NCBI RefSeq assembly: GCF_002933875.1
Contig: NZ_BFAV01000130.1
Span: 55,082 to 119,081 of the forward strand
DNA from: Desulfocucumis palustris
Lineage (GTDB): Bacteria > Bacillota > Desulfotomaculia > Desulfotomaculales > Desulfocucumaceae
Length of the DNA stretch: 64,000 bases
Reading direction: 5' to 3'
Below the pieces are notes generated by a model that saw nothing but the letters and a program-made list of their open reading frames with translations, was not told the origin of the DNA and did no database searches. Position numbers and translations under genes: made by a program. Of this stretch, positions 53,050 through 62,788 are shown piece by piece. Positions within the stretch are counted from its first letter, which is position 1; each line of letters begins with the position of its first letter.

Positions 53050-55731
53050 TTAACGGCAGGCTGTCAGACCCTCCAGCTTTCCCCACCATTTTTCAGCCTC
53101 AACCCTTATTATCCTTCCCCGGGCATAAACCGGAGAATTTCTTAAATCCTTCTTTTTACTCACCGGCAGCAGTTTAAACTGGTAAATACCATCAATATAT
53201 GTATATTTAACCAGCCCCAATTCGGAAAAAATCGCCAGACAGACCGCAAGGGTATTCTCGCCGGCCCTGGCCACCCCGCCGGCGCGCAGCCGGGCCGCAG
53301 CTTTTACCGGATCCAATAACCCGCCGGAACATTCCCTGCGCAGATAATTGTATATTATGCCAAGGCTTTCCCTGGGGGGAAAGCTTGCTTCAATAATTTC
53401 CCTGTATTCTGCCAAACCCGGGCTGCTGTATGCCGCGTAAATGTCCGTTCCTCTGGCATACTCCTCCACGGTTTGCAATTCCTCCCTGCAAAAGGGAGGA
53501 TCGCATAATACCACCCTGCTGGACTCCGCCTCTTTCAATCCGGGAAGCATTCCGGGAGTTGCCACCAGCACGGTTATATCTCCGGAAACAAATTTGGCCT
53601 TCAAATATTCCCGGTTTTCCCCGCTTAGCCCCTGATGCAGAAAGGCAGCGGAAATCCCGGAAAAAAGAAGGTAACAGGCCACTTCCACCGTCCGGCTGGG
53701 TGAACATGCCACCACCAGGGTTCTGCCCGGCTGGAAGGCCATCATTTTAATATTAGCCGGCCGGTGAGGTATACGCCATTTATTTTTAATAACTGGAAAG
53801 ATTTCCTTCACCGGTTTTTCGGATGAGCTTAAGCTTAATATATTGCCATCAAAACCACCTTCGGATGAAGCGCCGATATCCGCCATGGAGTCTATGGCTC
53901 CCAGGCGGCCGGAAACATATTCGGGCAAATAAGCCGCATAGCCTAATTTCTCCAGATAATCCCCGACGCCCCAGGGGTTGTCTTTACTTTCAGCAGCAGC
54001 ATTTACAAAACCTTTTTTTGACGGTTTAATGTCCAGCACTTCCAGCTGGACGGACTTCCTGCCGTTCCAATAATTCATGGAAGGCACAAAAGCCATGTCC
54101 ACAGCCGCCGCGGCGGATATATCCGGAGCCCGGGAGGCCATGTTGAAGGCAATTCCGTCCAAAACCACATCCTTTTCCCCCACCAATAACTTAAGATGCC
54201 TGGCGTTTCGCCCAACTTCCCGGCAGGATACCAGCCGCGCTTCCCGGCAGGCCAGCAGCGGCCCGGGGTTGCAGTGGCCAAAGGGCGCCATCATTTCCAA
54301 TTCCTCCACCAGTTGTTGGGAGATATCTCCCAGGGAAACCGTGGCGTCCAATTCCAATTCCGGCGTATATATTCCATCAGGCACCTGTTTGGCCGCATAA
54401 TCATTAATTGCCCCGCGCAAATCTTCCAATCTGTCCGGACTTACGGAAAATCCGGCCGCCTGGGCATGACCGCCGAACCCCAAAAGGCAATCTCTGCAGC
54501 CGGAAAGGGCATCGTACAGATGGAACCCCGGGATGCTGCGCCCGGAGCCCTTACCCGGGCCTTCCTCTCCATCCATGGCCACCATAAGCACCGGACGGTA
54601 ATATTTATCAACCAGCCGGGAGGCCACTATACCGATTACCCCCGGGTGCCAGCCCCGGGACCCCAGCACGATTACCCTTTGGGAGGCCAACTCCGGCGAG
54701 GCGTCCAGCATTCCATGGGCTTCGGCCAGCACAAGGCTTTCGATCTGCTGTCGCTCCTGGTTGCCCCGGTTCAGCTGGGCAGCCATCTCCAGGGCCGCCT
54801 CCCGGTGGTCGCACAGCAGCAACTCCACCGCCGCGGAAGGCTCACCCACTCTCCCCGCGGCGTTGAGGCGCGGGGACAGCGCGAAGGCCACATCCCTGGT
54901 TCCCAGGCGTTCCGGCTTCAGCCCGGCCACGGAAATAAGCGCCTGCAAACCCGGGCTGGAAGTATTGGCCAGCCTGGGAAGTCCATGTTTAACCAGTATT
55001 CTGTTCTCTCCCTGGAGGGGCACTATATCTGAAATTGTTCCCAGGCAGGCCAGGTCCAGGTATTCAAGCCAGGCGTCTTCTCCGTAGCCGGATTTAGTCA
55101 GCAATGCCTGGGCAAGCTTTATGGCGACCCCCACTCCGGCCAGTTCCTTAAAGGGGTAAGGACAGTCCGGCCGCTTGGGATTGACCACCGCCGCCGCAGG
55201 CGGAATCCTTTCAGGCACTTCGTGGTGATCGGTTATAACAATGTCGGGCCCTCCCGCGGACGCCGCGGCTTCCACCTCCGCAAAGCCGCTGATTCCGCAA
55301 TCCACCGTTATCAGCAGGGAATATCCCTGCTCCCGGGCGTTATTAACCGCGTCCAGGTGAAGACCGTAACCGTGGTCCAAACGGTGGGGAATAAAATAGC
55401 CCGCCTCTCCGCCCAGCCGTCTCAACACCTTTACCAGAAGGGCCGTGCTTGTGGTGCCGTCGGCGTCATAATCTCCGTAAACCAGTATTTTTTCGCCGGA
55501 TTCCACGGCCCGGGTTATTCTCCGGACCGCTTTATCCATGTCCGCCATGAGGTAGGGATCAAACATCATCCCGGTATCCGACTCTAAAAAATACCTGGCG
55601 TCATCCACCGTGTATATTCCCCGGTTAATCAGCAAGCGGGCGAAAACAGGTGAAACGCCAAGCTCGTGCTGAAAAATTTTTATCAGTGCGGGATATTCCT
55701 TTTTTACCCGCCAGCTCCTTTTACCTCTCAT
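53050..55731 (-). CDS. recJ: Single-stranded-DNA exonuclease RecJ, extended form
   Basis: An 893-residue protein. Residues to about 570 are the RecJ core: DHH motifs VYGDYDADGTTS and VITDHHEVPE, NPKRPDCPYPFKELAGVGVAIKLA, the DHHA1 region with SGRSIPGFHLYDAL and FGGHAQAAG, and the OB segment. The remaining 320 residues are a Firmicute-type C-terminal extension containing a region like a degenerate helicase/ATPase fold (TLVVACSPSRTVEVACYLL). It degrades 5' single strands in recombination and repair. It lies upstream of apt and relA. Confidence 0.94.
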   Translation of the reverse strand: MRGKRSWRVKKEYPALIKIFQHELGVSPVFARLLINRGIYTVDDARYFLESDTGMMFDPYLMADMDKAVRRITRAVESGEKILVYGDYDADGTTSTALLVKVLRRLGGEAGYFIPHRLDHGYGLHLDAVNNAREQGYSLLITVDCGISGFAEVEAAASAGGPDIVITDHHEVPERIPPAAAVVNPKRPDCPYPFKELAGVGVAIKLAQALLTKSGYGEDAWLEYLDLACLGTISDIVPLQGENRILVKHGLPRLANTSSPGLQALISVAGLKPERLGTRDVAFALSPRLNAAGRVGEPSAAVELLLCDHREAALEMAAQLNRGNQERQQIESLVLAEAHGMLDASPELASQRVIVLGSRGWHPGVIGIVASRLVDKYYRPVLMVAMDGEEGPGKGSGRSIPGFHLYDALSGCRDCLLGFGGHAQAAGFSVSPDRLEDLRGAINDYAAKQVPDGIYTPELELDATVSLGDISQQLVEELEMMAPFGHCNPGPLLACREARLVSCREVGRNARHLKLLVGEKDVVLDGIAFNMASRAPDISAAAAVDMAFVPSMNYWNGRKSVQLEVLDIKPSKKGFVNAAAESKDNPWGVGDYLEKLGYAAYLPEYVSGRLGAIDSMADIGASSEGGFDGNILSLSSSEKPVKEIFPVIKNKWRIPHRPANIKMMAFQPGRTLVVACSPSRTVEVACYLLFSGISAAFLHQGLSGENREYLKAKFVSGDITVLVATPGMLPGLKEAESSRVVLCDPPFCREELQTVEEYARGTDIYAAYSSPGLAEYREIIEASFPPRESLGIIYNYLRRECSGGLLDPVKAAARLRAGGVARAGENTLAVCLAIFSELGLVKYTYIDGIYQFKLLPVSKKKDLRNSPVYARGRIIRVEAEKWWGKLEGLTACR

Positions 55732-55816
55732 GTAACCCCCGTTGATATAAAGTTATTTTTGATTATATCCAACTAATATCCGGGAGGCAATGAAAAATAA
55801 GGCATATACATCAATA

Positions 55817-56089
55817 TCAGCCCTTTATGACAAAATCAGCGAATTCACCCCGGTAAGGCCCGTCAATTATTTCAACTTTGTCCACCCTGGACGAAGGGGA
55901 ACCCTTCCAACACCATTCAAGCATTTTTTCAATGGCCTGCTCCTCTCCTTCGAACACCGCCTCCACCCGGCCGTCCGGCAGGTTCCTCACCCAGCCCCGG
56001 AGCCCGAAACCGACTGCCGCCTCCCTGGTATATACCCTGAAATAGACGCCCTGTACCCGGCCGGATATCAAAACATGCTTTCTTTGCAC
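55817..56089 (-). CDS. acyP: Acylphosphatase
   Basis: About 90 residues of the acylphosphatase family, which hydrolyses acyl phosphates such as acetyl phosphate. HVLISGRVQGVYFRVYTREAA holds the catalytic Arg in the GxVQGVxFR loop, and LRGWVRNLPDGRVEAVFEGEE follows with the catalytic Asn. GTG 56087-56089 after GGGGGG is the probable start; the frame opens at 56116. It is monocistronic, between recJ and a secreted protein. Confidence 0.93.
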   Translation of the reverse strand: MQRKHVLISGRVQGVYFRVYTREAAVGFGLRGWVRNLPDGRVEAVFEGEEQAIEKMLEWCWKGSPSSRVDKVEIIDGPYRGEFADFVIKG

Positions 56090-56132
56090 TTTTAACCCCC
56101 CTGTTGAATGTGGCAAATTATATTCTATTATT

Positions 56133-56181
56133 GAAAAAAAGGCTGCCGCCTGTAAATCCCGGCAACAGCCTGGCCTTTTTT
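56133..56181 (-). terminator. Terminator after the secreted protein gene
   Basis: On the minus strand AGGCTGTTGCCGGG...CAGGCGGCAGCCT forms an imperfect hairpin followed by seven T, directly after the stop of the gene at 56184. Confidence 0.75.
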
Positions 56182-56183
56182 GA

Positions 56184-57455
56184 TTAGTTGGCCTGGGACG
56201 CCCCGCTTATATCCGGGGCCGAAAAGGGCTCTCCACAGTCCCTGATATTAAAGTCACCCCGGCTGGTAACCACCATCTCCACCTTCTGGGCGGGCTTTGC
56301 GGAGTCGCCCTCAGCAGCCTCCTGCCCGGGGAGGTCCAAATCGAAATTCATTTTCATGTCAAATTTTACTATATCGCAAACCAGGGTATTTTTATTGATA
56401 TAAGATGTATAGTAACAATCAAATTTCATTTTCTCGAACATACTTTGCATGAAATTCTGCATTTCCTGCCCAGGGTCCTGGCTCTCCGTCTCCCCGGGCA
56501 CGTTTTGTATTACCTGCTCCATTATTTTCCGGTAGCTCTCTTTAAATTTATCCATGTCCATGGCGGCATTGACCACGTAATACTCCTGGTTGTCGATTTT
56601 TTCATTGTTGCCGAAATTTAACGTTATACCGAATTCCTTCATTTGGGCGACAGCCTTTAGGGGATCCGACTGGATATCCTGCTGCTGCTTGAAAAATTCC
56701 GGCGAGAAGGGCATATCCATTTTGCTCCACTCCTGCCCGGGCATTTTGATATACATGTTTTCCTGGGTCATGTAGGTTTCCACCACTGTTTCTCCCAGGG
56801 GGAAATCCGGGCTCTCCGGTTTTATTGTTTGTTTCATATACACGGCGAAAGGATCGTTCTGATATTGTCCATATAAACTGCTGGTAAAACCGCCGGGCAT
56901 TTCCTCGTTCTTTTTACCGTCGGCGTAAGCTTCCATTTGAATGTCCAAATCGCCTTCCATGGTATAGGTATTGAATTCCTGGCAAGCCTTAGTGGATTTT
57001 GCCAGTAATTCCTCCGGGGACATGCCGTCTCTGACTTCCTTGCGGGCAAGGGATACCAGCTGCTGCCGGTCGTCCCAGCCGACATCGTACCCGAAGATTC
57101 CAGCCACGAAACGAAGCGGTATAAGCACACGGTCGCCGGATTTCTCCGGGGCTCCGGGCGCGGTTAATGTCTGCCCGGCCAACTGGGCAGCGGTCTGGCC
57201 AATGGTCATCTCCAGGGATTTTCCGTCTTCCTCGATGGTCAGCTTGTCTTCCGCCGGATATTTAATGTCCGCCCCGGCAATACGGGCATAGTCGTCGGCC
57301 GCTATCATGACAATATCATTTTTCAATTCCAGCTTGACCATTTTCACCGGGTCGCTGTTGACGCTCAGGCCCGGGCCGTCGGCCGCCGCCGGCAATGCCG
57401 CCAGCAGCATTGCCAGAATTGACACGCATAAAGCAAGATATAATTTGCCTTTCAT
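56184..57455 (-). CDS. Secreted protein with copper amine oxidase N-terminal-like domain
   Basis: A 423-residue exported protein. A signal peptide (about residues 1-25, cleaved near AAADG) is followed by a copper-amine-oxidase N-like (stalk) domain at about 40-140 with the hallmark RVLIPLRFVAGIFGYDVGWD. A C-terminal part of about 260 residues resembles DUF6612/LppX-like lipid- or ligand-binding regions (TMEGDLDIQMEA..., METVVETYMTQENMYIKMPGQEW). Such proteins are frequent in spore-forming clostridia and probably sit on the cell wall. Function unknown. Confidence 0.78.
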   Translation of the reverse strand: MKGKLYLALCVSILAMLLAALPAAADGPGLSVNSDPVKMVKLELKNDIVMIAADDYARIAGADIKYPAEDKLTIEEDGKSLEMTIGQTAAQLAGQTLTAPGAPEKSGDRVLIPLRFVAGIFGYDVGWDDRQQLVSLARKEVRDGMSPEELLAKSTKACQEFNTYTMEGDLDIQMEAYADGKKNEEMPGGFTSSLYGQYQNDPFAVYMKQTIKPESPDFPLGETVVETYMTQENMYIKMPGQEWSKMDMPFSPEFFKQQQDIQSDPLKAVAQMKEFGITLNFGNNEKIDNQEYYVVNAAMDMDKFKESYRKIMEQVIQNVPGETESQDPGQEMQNFMQSMFEKMKFDCYYTSYINKNTLVCDIVKFDMKMNFDLDLPGQEAAEGDSAKPAQKVEMVVTSRGDFNIRDCGEPFSAPDISGASQAN

Positions 57456-57489
57456 ATATAACCCCTCCCCGTTTTATTAAAGATTCCTT

Positions 57490-60030
57490 TTATATATTTT
57501 TTTCTTCCTTTTCAAAAATACCTTTTTTTTCCTCAAAAATTTTATAGTTTTTTTCAAAGGCTTTAACCAGGTACGGGTCAAACTGTGTTCCGGAACAGCT
57601 TTTTATTACCTTCAGGGCCTCTCCGGAAGGCATGGCCTTCCGGTAGGGCCGGTCGCTGGTCATGGCGTCATAGGCGTCGGCAATCGCCAGAATACGGCAC
57701 TCCAGGGGTATTTCTTCCCCCTTCAGGCCAAGGGGATAGCCCTGGCCGTTCCACCACTCGTGATGTTTTAGAACCCAATCGGCTATGGGCGCGAGATCCT
57801 GCGCGGACAGCGCAATGCGGTGACCGATTTCGCAGTGCAGGCGCATTTCCGCGAATTCTTCCGGAGTCAGGGGGCCCGGTTTGAATAGGATGCGGTCGGG
57901 CACCCCCACCTTACCTATGTCATGAAACTTGGCCAGAAGCCTTAAATCAGTTATCCTGCGCCGGGACAGCCCCAGGGCCACAGCCAGTCCGGCCACCAGA
58001 TCCTGCAGCCGGTCGGCATGGCCCTCGGTAATAAAGTCCCTGGCCTCCAGCGCCTTCATCAGTGTTTTTACGATGGCGCTGCGGGCACTCCGGCTGCGGT
58101 GCAGCTTTTCACGGTACATGTTGTTGTCGGCTTCTTTAAAAATATCCCCGGGATTTGCCCCCGGGCCGCCGGCTATGGCAAAGCCCACGGAAATACTCAA
58201 GGGCAATTCGGGATTGGTTTCATTATAGCCCGTTATCCCCGCTCTGATCCTTAAAACCGCATTTTCCACCACCGTCTTGCCGCTTTGGAGAAGCAGCACG
58301 GCAAATTCGTCGCCCCCGATCCGGGCAACCGTATCGCCCTGGCGAAAACACTTTTTCACAACCATTGCCGCCGCTTTCAGCAAAGCATCCCCGGCATCGT
58401 GTCCCATGGTGTCGTTGATTAGTTTGAGCCCGTCCACATCGCATACGATTATACCAAAAGGCATATGGGCGCCGGCCGCCAGTTCCCGCATTTTCCGCTC
58501 AAAAAAAGTACGGTTGTACAATCCTGTAAGCTGGTCATGCATGCTGTAATAGGTAAGCTTGTTCACTGCCTGCTTGCGTTCGGAAATGTCGCTGTAAATG
58601 GCGTAAATCCCCGCCTGCTTGCCGTCCACCACAATGGGAAAACCCAGTATGGACACATCCACAAGGGTTCCGTCCCTTCTCTTCCTCACCGCCTCCCTTT
58701 GTACAACCTGCCCGCCGCTTACGGTATCAAAAAGAAAAGCAGCCTCCCCGGAAAATTCCCCGGGAACTATAACATCATTTAATAACTTGCCCTTTATTTC
58801 TCCAATGGAATAGTCAAACAGCTGTTTAAAACCTTTATTGGCATTGATTATCCTGTTGTTGTTGCCAAGTATCACAATGGCTTCCGGAGAGCTTTCAAAA
58901 AGCTGCTGAAAATAAGCCTTCTGGCGAACAGCCTCCTCCTCCGCCTGTTTGCGCCGGGTAATATCCCGGCTGCTGAATATTGCCCCGGTAACCGACCAGC
59001 TGTCATCGAACAGCGGGTTCCCTACGGTCTCCAGCCAGAGGTACCGGCCATCCGCGTGTCTGAAGCGGTATTCGGCCTTTCCCGATGAAGATGTCCGCAT
59101 AGAATTGTAAAATTCCTCTGTGATTCTTTTTAGATCCTCCGGATGTAAAAAATCAAAAATGGTTTTTTCCTGGAAGTATTCCGGTTTGTAACCCAGCACC
59201 GGACCGTGGGAAGGACTTACATACAGGTATTTGCCCCTGATATCGGTCTGGCTGATTAAATCCAGCATGTTATCCGTAATGCGCCTGAGCCGGGCTTCGC
59301 TTTCCTGCAGCGCCCTTTCCACCTGCTTACGTTCAGTTATATTGATACAAAGCTCCAAAACAAGAGGAGAGCCGTCAACATCCCAGAAGGGGTAATCATA
59401 CACCTCGAAGACCCCACCGTCGGATTCCCTGAATTTTTCCCGCTTTTGCGTCCGGCCGGTTTTAAATACCCGGAACGTGCGGCAAATCTCACAGGGCGTC
59501 TTCCTGCCGTGAAATATATCGTAGCAAAATCTTCCTTCGGGATCGCCGTACCGCTCCCTTAATAGGCGGTTGGCAAAGGGAATGGTGTAATCCGGGGACT
59601 GCAGGTACACCACGGCAGGCAGTTCATTTAAAACGGAAAAAAACCTGTGGCGGTCCGCCAACAATTTTTCCTCCGCCAGGCTTTGCCGGGTTTCGTCAAT
59701 GACCTGTCCGAGAACGGCGGGGCGTCCGTCAAATTCAATACGGGACAGGTAAGTTTTTACCAGCAAAGTATCACCCTGTTTGTTAACACCCCTAAAATTA
59801 TGACTAACGGGATGCTCTCCCCCGTCCAGCAACTTTTTGACAACATTAATCAAGCCCGGACTGTCATCCGGGTGACAAAGCCACGTAAAGGGAGTGCCGG
59901 GCAATTCACCGGCACTGTAGCCCGTTATCCCGGCCATGGCCTTGTTGGCCAGGCGAAAAACGCCATCTTGCAGTATATATGCCGGCAGTGGAGCCTCGTT
60001 GAACATTTCCTCAAAGTCAAATTCAGGCAT
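57490..60030 (-). CDS. PAS-GGDEF-HD-GYP cyclic-di-GMP signalling protein
   Basis: An 846-residue soluble protein without membrane segments. Four PAS-type domains (about residues 1-112, 128-232, 246-356 and 370-482) lead to a GGDEF domain with intact RIGGDEF (572-576), followed by an HD-GYP domain with HDIGK from residue 703 and GQGYP about 55 residues later. It could therefore both make and hydrolyse cyclic-di-GMP, controlled by signals sensed in the PAS repeats. The second PAS has a CEICR pair that might bind a metal or cluster. It is monocistronic. Confidence 0.93.
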   Translation of the reverse strand: MPEFDFEEMFNEAPLPAYILQDGVFRLANKAMAGITGYSAGELPGTPFTWLCHPDDSPGLINVVKKLLDGGEHPVSHNFRGVNKQGDTLLVKTYLSRIEFDGRPAVLGQVIDETRQSLAEEKLLADRHRFFSVLNELPAVVYLQSPDYTIPFANRLLRERYGDPEGRFCYDIFHGRKTPCEICRTFRVFKTGRTQKREKFRESDGGVFEVYDYPFWDVDGSPLVLELCINITERKQVERALQESEARLRRITDNMLDLISQTDIRGKYLYVSPSHGPVLGYKPEYFQEKTIFDFLHPEDLKRITEEFYNSMRTSSSGKAEYRFRHADGRYLWLETVGNPLFDDSWSVTGAIFSSRDITRRKQAEEEAVRQKAYFQQLFESSPEAIVILGNNNRIINANKGFKQLFDYSIGEIKGKLLNDVIVPGEFSGEAAFLFDTVSGGQVVQREAVRKRRDGTLVDVSILGFPIVVDGKQAGIYAIYSDISERKQAVNKLTYYSMHDQLTGLYNRTFFERKMRELAAGAHMPFGIIVCDVDGLKLINDTMGHDAGDALLKAAAMVVKKCFRQGDTVARIGGDEFAVLLLQSGKTVVENAVLRIRAGITGYNETNPELPLSISVGFAIAGGPGANPGDIFKEADNNMYREKLHRSRSARSAIVKTLMKALEARDFITEGHADRLQDLVAGLAVALGLSRRRITDLRLLAKFHDIGKVGVPDRILFKPGPLTPEEFAEMRLHCEIGHRIALSAQDLAPIADWVLKHHEWWNGQGYPLGLKGEEIPLECRILAIADAYDAMTSDRPYRKAMPSGEALKVIKSCSGTQFDPYLVKAFEKNYKIFEEKKGIFEKEEKNI

Positions 60031-60209
60031 CTACCTAATAATACCCTCTCTTTCGGGGTAACCGATAAGCTGTTGCCTTAATAAAAAAGCAACGATTCAA
60101 GTTAAACATAGGAATCATTGCCTTGTCATTCAACATTTTGGGACAAATTCCTCTATTTTCGCCAGTCAGCAGTCTGACTTCCTTCATATCCCGCGCTGAA
60201 ATTTTTATC

Positions 60210-60923
60210 CTACCCCCTGCCAAGATATGCCTGCTGAACCCGGCGGTCTTTTTTCAATTCATCCGGCCTTCCCTCCAGCATAATCTTCCCCTGGTCCATC
60301 ACGTATACCATGTCGGCCACATACATGGCGGCCCGGGCGTTCTGCTCCACCAGAAGCACGGTGGTTCCGTTTTTTCTCAAGTTGTTAAGGGTGTTGAAAA
60401 TCTCTTTTACCAAAAGGGGCGCCAGACCAAGGGAAGGTTCGTCCAGGAGCAATACCTTGGGCCTGCTCATCAGTCCCCGGCCTATGGCGAGCATCTGCTG
60501 CATTCCGCCGCTGAGGCCGCCGGCCGGATCCCCGAGTCTTTCCCCCAGGGCTGGAAAAAGGTTGACAATGTCCTCCATATCCCTTTTTATTTCCCTGCGG
60601 TCACCGCCCCAGCGGGGGTAGGCCCCCAGCATCAGGTTATCCTCCACGGACAGGGAATCAAAAATCTGGCGGTGTTCGGGAACCAGGCTGATCCCCTGCC
60701 GGACCATTTGTTCCGCCTGCAGCCTTTGCACCTGGCGGCCTTCCAGCACTACTTCCCCCCGGAAAGGATTGTAAATTCCCGCCACCGTCCCCAGCAAAGT
60801 GCTTTTTCCGGCTCCATTGGCCCCCACTATGGCTGTCAGACTCCCGGCGGGAACACGGAAACTTACTCCCTTTAAGGCGTGATTCCAGCCGTGCCTGGTG
60901 TGAAGATTCTTAACCTCAAGCAA
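60210..60923 (-). CDS. livF: Branched-chain amino acid type ABC transporter ATPase LivF
   Basis: About 237 residues with Walker A VGANGAGKST, signature LSGGMQQML and Walker B VLLLDEPSLGLAP, the typical LivF sequence. It energises uptake with LivG. TTG 60921-60923 with GAGGAGG upstream is the likely start; the ribosome site overlaps the livG stop, indicating coupling. It is the last gene of livHMGF. Confidence 0.93.
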   Translation of the reverse strand: MLEVKNLHTRHGWNHALKGVSFRVPAGSLTAIVGANGAGKSTLLGTVAGIYNPFRGEVVLEGRQVQRLQAEQMVRQGISLVPEHRQIFDSLSVEDNLMLGAYPRWGGDRREIKRDMEDIVNLFPALGERLGDPAGGLSGGMQQMLAIGRGLMSRPKVLLLDEPSLGLAPLLVKEIFNTLNNLRKNGTTVLLVEQNARAAMYVADMVYVMDQGKIMLEGRPDELKKDRRVQQAYLGRG

Positions 60924-60924
60924 T

Positions 60925-61689
60925 TTAAAATACCTCCTCACCCAGGTAGGCGGATATAACCCGTGAATCCTGTTGAATTTCCAGCGGAGTGCCTTCCGCC
61001 AGTTTCGAACCGTGGTCTAAAACCACAATCCTGTGTGAAACGGCCATAACCATTTCCATGTTATGCTCCACCAGCAATACCGAGGTTCCCATTTCCGGAA
61101 AGCGGGATATCAATTCACCCAATCCATTGGTTTCCCCCTGGTTCATACCGGCGGCAGGCTCATCCAACAGAATTAAATCCGGTTCCAGGGCCATGGCCCT
61201 GGCAATTTCCAGCAGCCTCTGCTCCCCATAAGGCAGTATTTCGGCGGGCATATCCTTTTTCTCCCCGAGTCCCACCAGTTCTAACGCGGCAATTGCCCGC
61301 CCGTATATAAACGACTCCTCGGAGGCCACTCCGGGCCAGCGAACCCCGGCCTGCAGCAACCCTTTCCGCCCCAGGCGGTGGGCGCCAACCATAACATTTT
61401 CCACCACCGTCATATTCCGGAATATTTGTAAATTTTGAAAGGTCCTGGTAACCCCCAGGACGGCAATCCGATCCGGCGGCATTCCGCCTATCTCTTCGCC
61501 GTTATATTTAATACTGCCCGAATCCGGACCAGCCACCCCGGAAATCAGGTTAAACAGAGTGGTTTTACCGGCTCCGTTGGGTCCTATTATGGATACAATT
61601 TCTCCCCGGCTTACATGGAAATCGACAGAATTAACCGCTGTCACGCCGCCAAAGTGTTTTGACAGCCCGGTAACTTCCAGTATAATCAT
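60925..61689 (-). CDS. livG: Branched-chain amino acid type ABC transporter ATPase LivG
   Basis: A 254-residue ATPase with Walker A GPNGAGKTT, PYGEQRLLEIARAMA as the variant signature and LILLDEPAAGMNQGE, characteristic of LivG. Its ATG overlaps the livM stop by four bases. The substrate may be a branched-chain amino acid, amide or urea; the absent binding protein would decide. Confidence 0.93.
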   Translation of the reverse strand: MIILEVTGLSKHFGGVTAVNSVDFHVSRGEIVSIIGPNGAGKTTLFNLISGVAGPDSGSIKYNGEEIGGMPPDRIAVLGVTRTFQNLQIFRNMTVVENVMVGAHRLGRKGLLQAGVRWPGVASEESFIYGRAIAALELVGLGEKKDMPAEILPYGEQRLLEIARAMALEPDLILLDEPAAGMNQGETNGLGELISRFPEMGTSVLLVEHNMEMVMAVSHRIVVLDHGSKLAEGTPLEIQQDSRVISAYLGEEVF

Positions 61690-62759
61690 TCCGCTGCCCT
61701 CCCGTCCGCGGCCGGGGGTAAAGCCACGTTCCGGGCCGGGCCTTCCGCCTGTTCTTTTCCGGAATAATAGCCGCTCTTTCTTTTGGCCCAGCGGTTTTTA
61801 ATCCCTCCTGTCAGCCCTTCAGGCATGAATATCATCACCGCCACCAGAATCAGGCCGAAAAATATTATCTCAAATTCTCCCCCCGCCGTGGGTATCAAAA
61901 CCGGTACCAGGGCCCGCAGCAGTTCCGTCAGCGTTAACACGGCCGCAACACCTAAAATAGGCCCCCATATGCTGGCCAGGCCTCCTATGGCCGCCATCAG
62001 CACAAACTCCACCGATGCCTGAAAGCCGAAGGGCGAGGGGCTGATAAAGGTAACGTAATGGGCGTACAGGCTCCCGGCAATACTACCGTATACGGCGCTG
62101 AGCACAAAAATCTGAACCTTGTATTTATAAGCCGGAACCCCCATGCAGGCGGCGGCCAGCTCACTGCCGTGCAGCGCCCTTAAAGCCCTGCCTATCCTGG
62201 AATTGACAAGGTTTCTGGCAAAAGCCACGGCCAGCAATACAAAAAACCACACCAGGTAGTAATATCTAATTTCGCTGCCGAATTCCCAGCCAGCTATGGA
62301 GAAATATGGAATACCGGAAAAGCCGGAGGGGCCTCCGGTTAAATTTACCTGTTCGTTGAAAAAGATATAGATTATCACACCGGAACCCAGGGTAGCCAGG
62401 GCCAGGTAGTGCTCCTTGAGTTTCAGGGTTGATATGCCTATTAGAAATGCCACCAGCGCGGTTATCAGGGCCGCCGCCAGCATGGCCGGCAGGGGCTGCC
62501 AGCCCCAGTTCACGGTCAGCAGACCCGAGCCGTATGCTCCCAGCCCGTAAAAGGCGGCGTGCCCAAGGGAAACCTGGCCGGCATAACCCATTAAAAGGCA
62601 AAGCCCTATGACCATAATTGAGTAGATTCCTATTAAAACAATATTGCCCAGATAATAGGTATTGGGCATCAGCAGCGGAAGGGTTCCCAAAATAGCTATA
62701 AAAATCAAAAATAGCAAATACCGGGCAACCTTTTTGCTCAATAGTCCTGATTGAATCAC
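61686..62759 (-). CDS. livM: Branched-chain amino acid type ABC transporter permease LivM
   Basis: A 357-residue membrane protein with about ten hydrophobic helices. GYAGQVSLGHAAFYGLGAYG, LTGGPSGFSGIP and ALHGSELAAACMGVPAYKYK are LivM signatures. A hydrophilic C-terminal tail of about 40 residues is added. GTG start. It is overlapped by livG. Confidence 0.92.
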   Translation of the reverse strand: MIQSGLLSKKVARYLLFLIFIAILGTLPLLMPNTYYLGNIVLIGIYSIMVIGLCLLMGYAGQVSLGHAAFYGLGAYGSGLLTVNWGWQPLPAMLAAALITALVAFLIGISTLKLKEHYLALATLGSGVIIYIFFNEQVNLTGGPSGFSGIPYFSIAGWEFGSEIRYYYLVWFFVLLAVAFARNLVNSRIGRALRALHGSELAAACMGVPAYKYKVQIFVLSAVYGSIAGSLYAHYVTFISPSPFGFQASVEFVLMAAIGGLASIWGPILGVAAVLTLTELLRALVPVLIPTAGGEFEIIFFGLILVAVMIFMPEGLTGGIKNRWAKRKSGYYSGKEQAEGPARNVALPPAADGRAAE

Positions 62760-62788
62760 CTTTCAACCCCCGGATTATCAAAGTTTGG

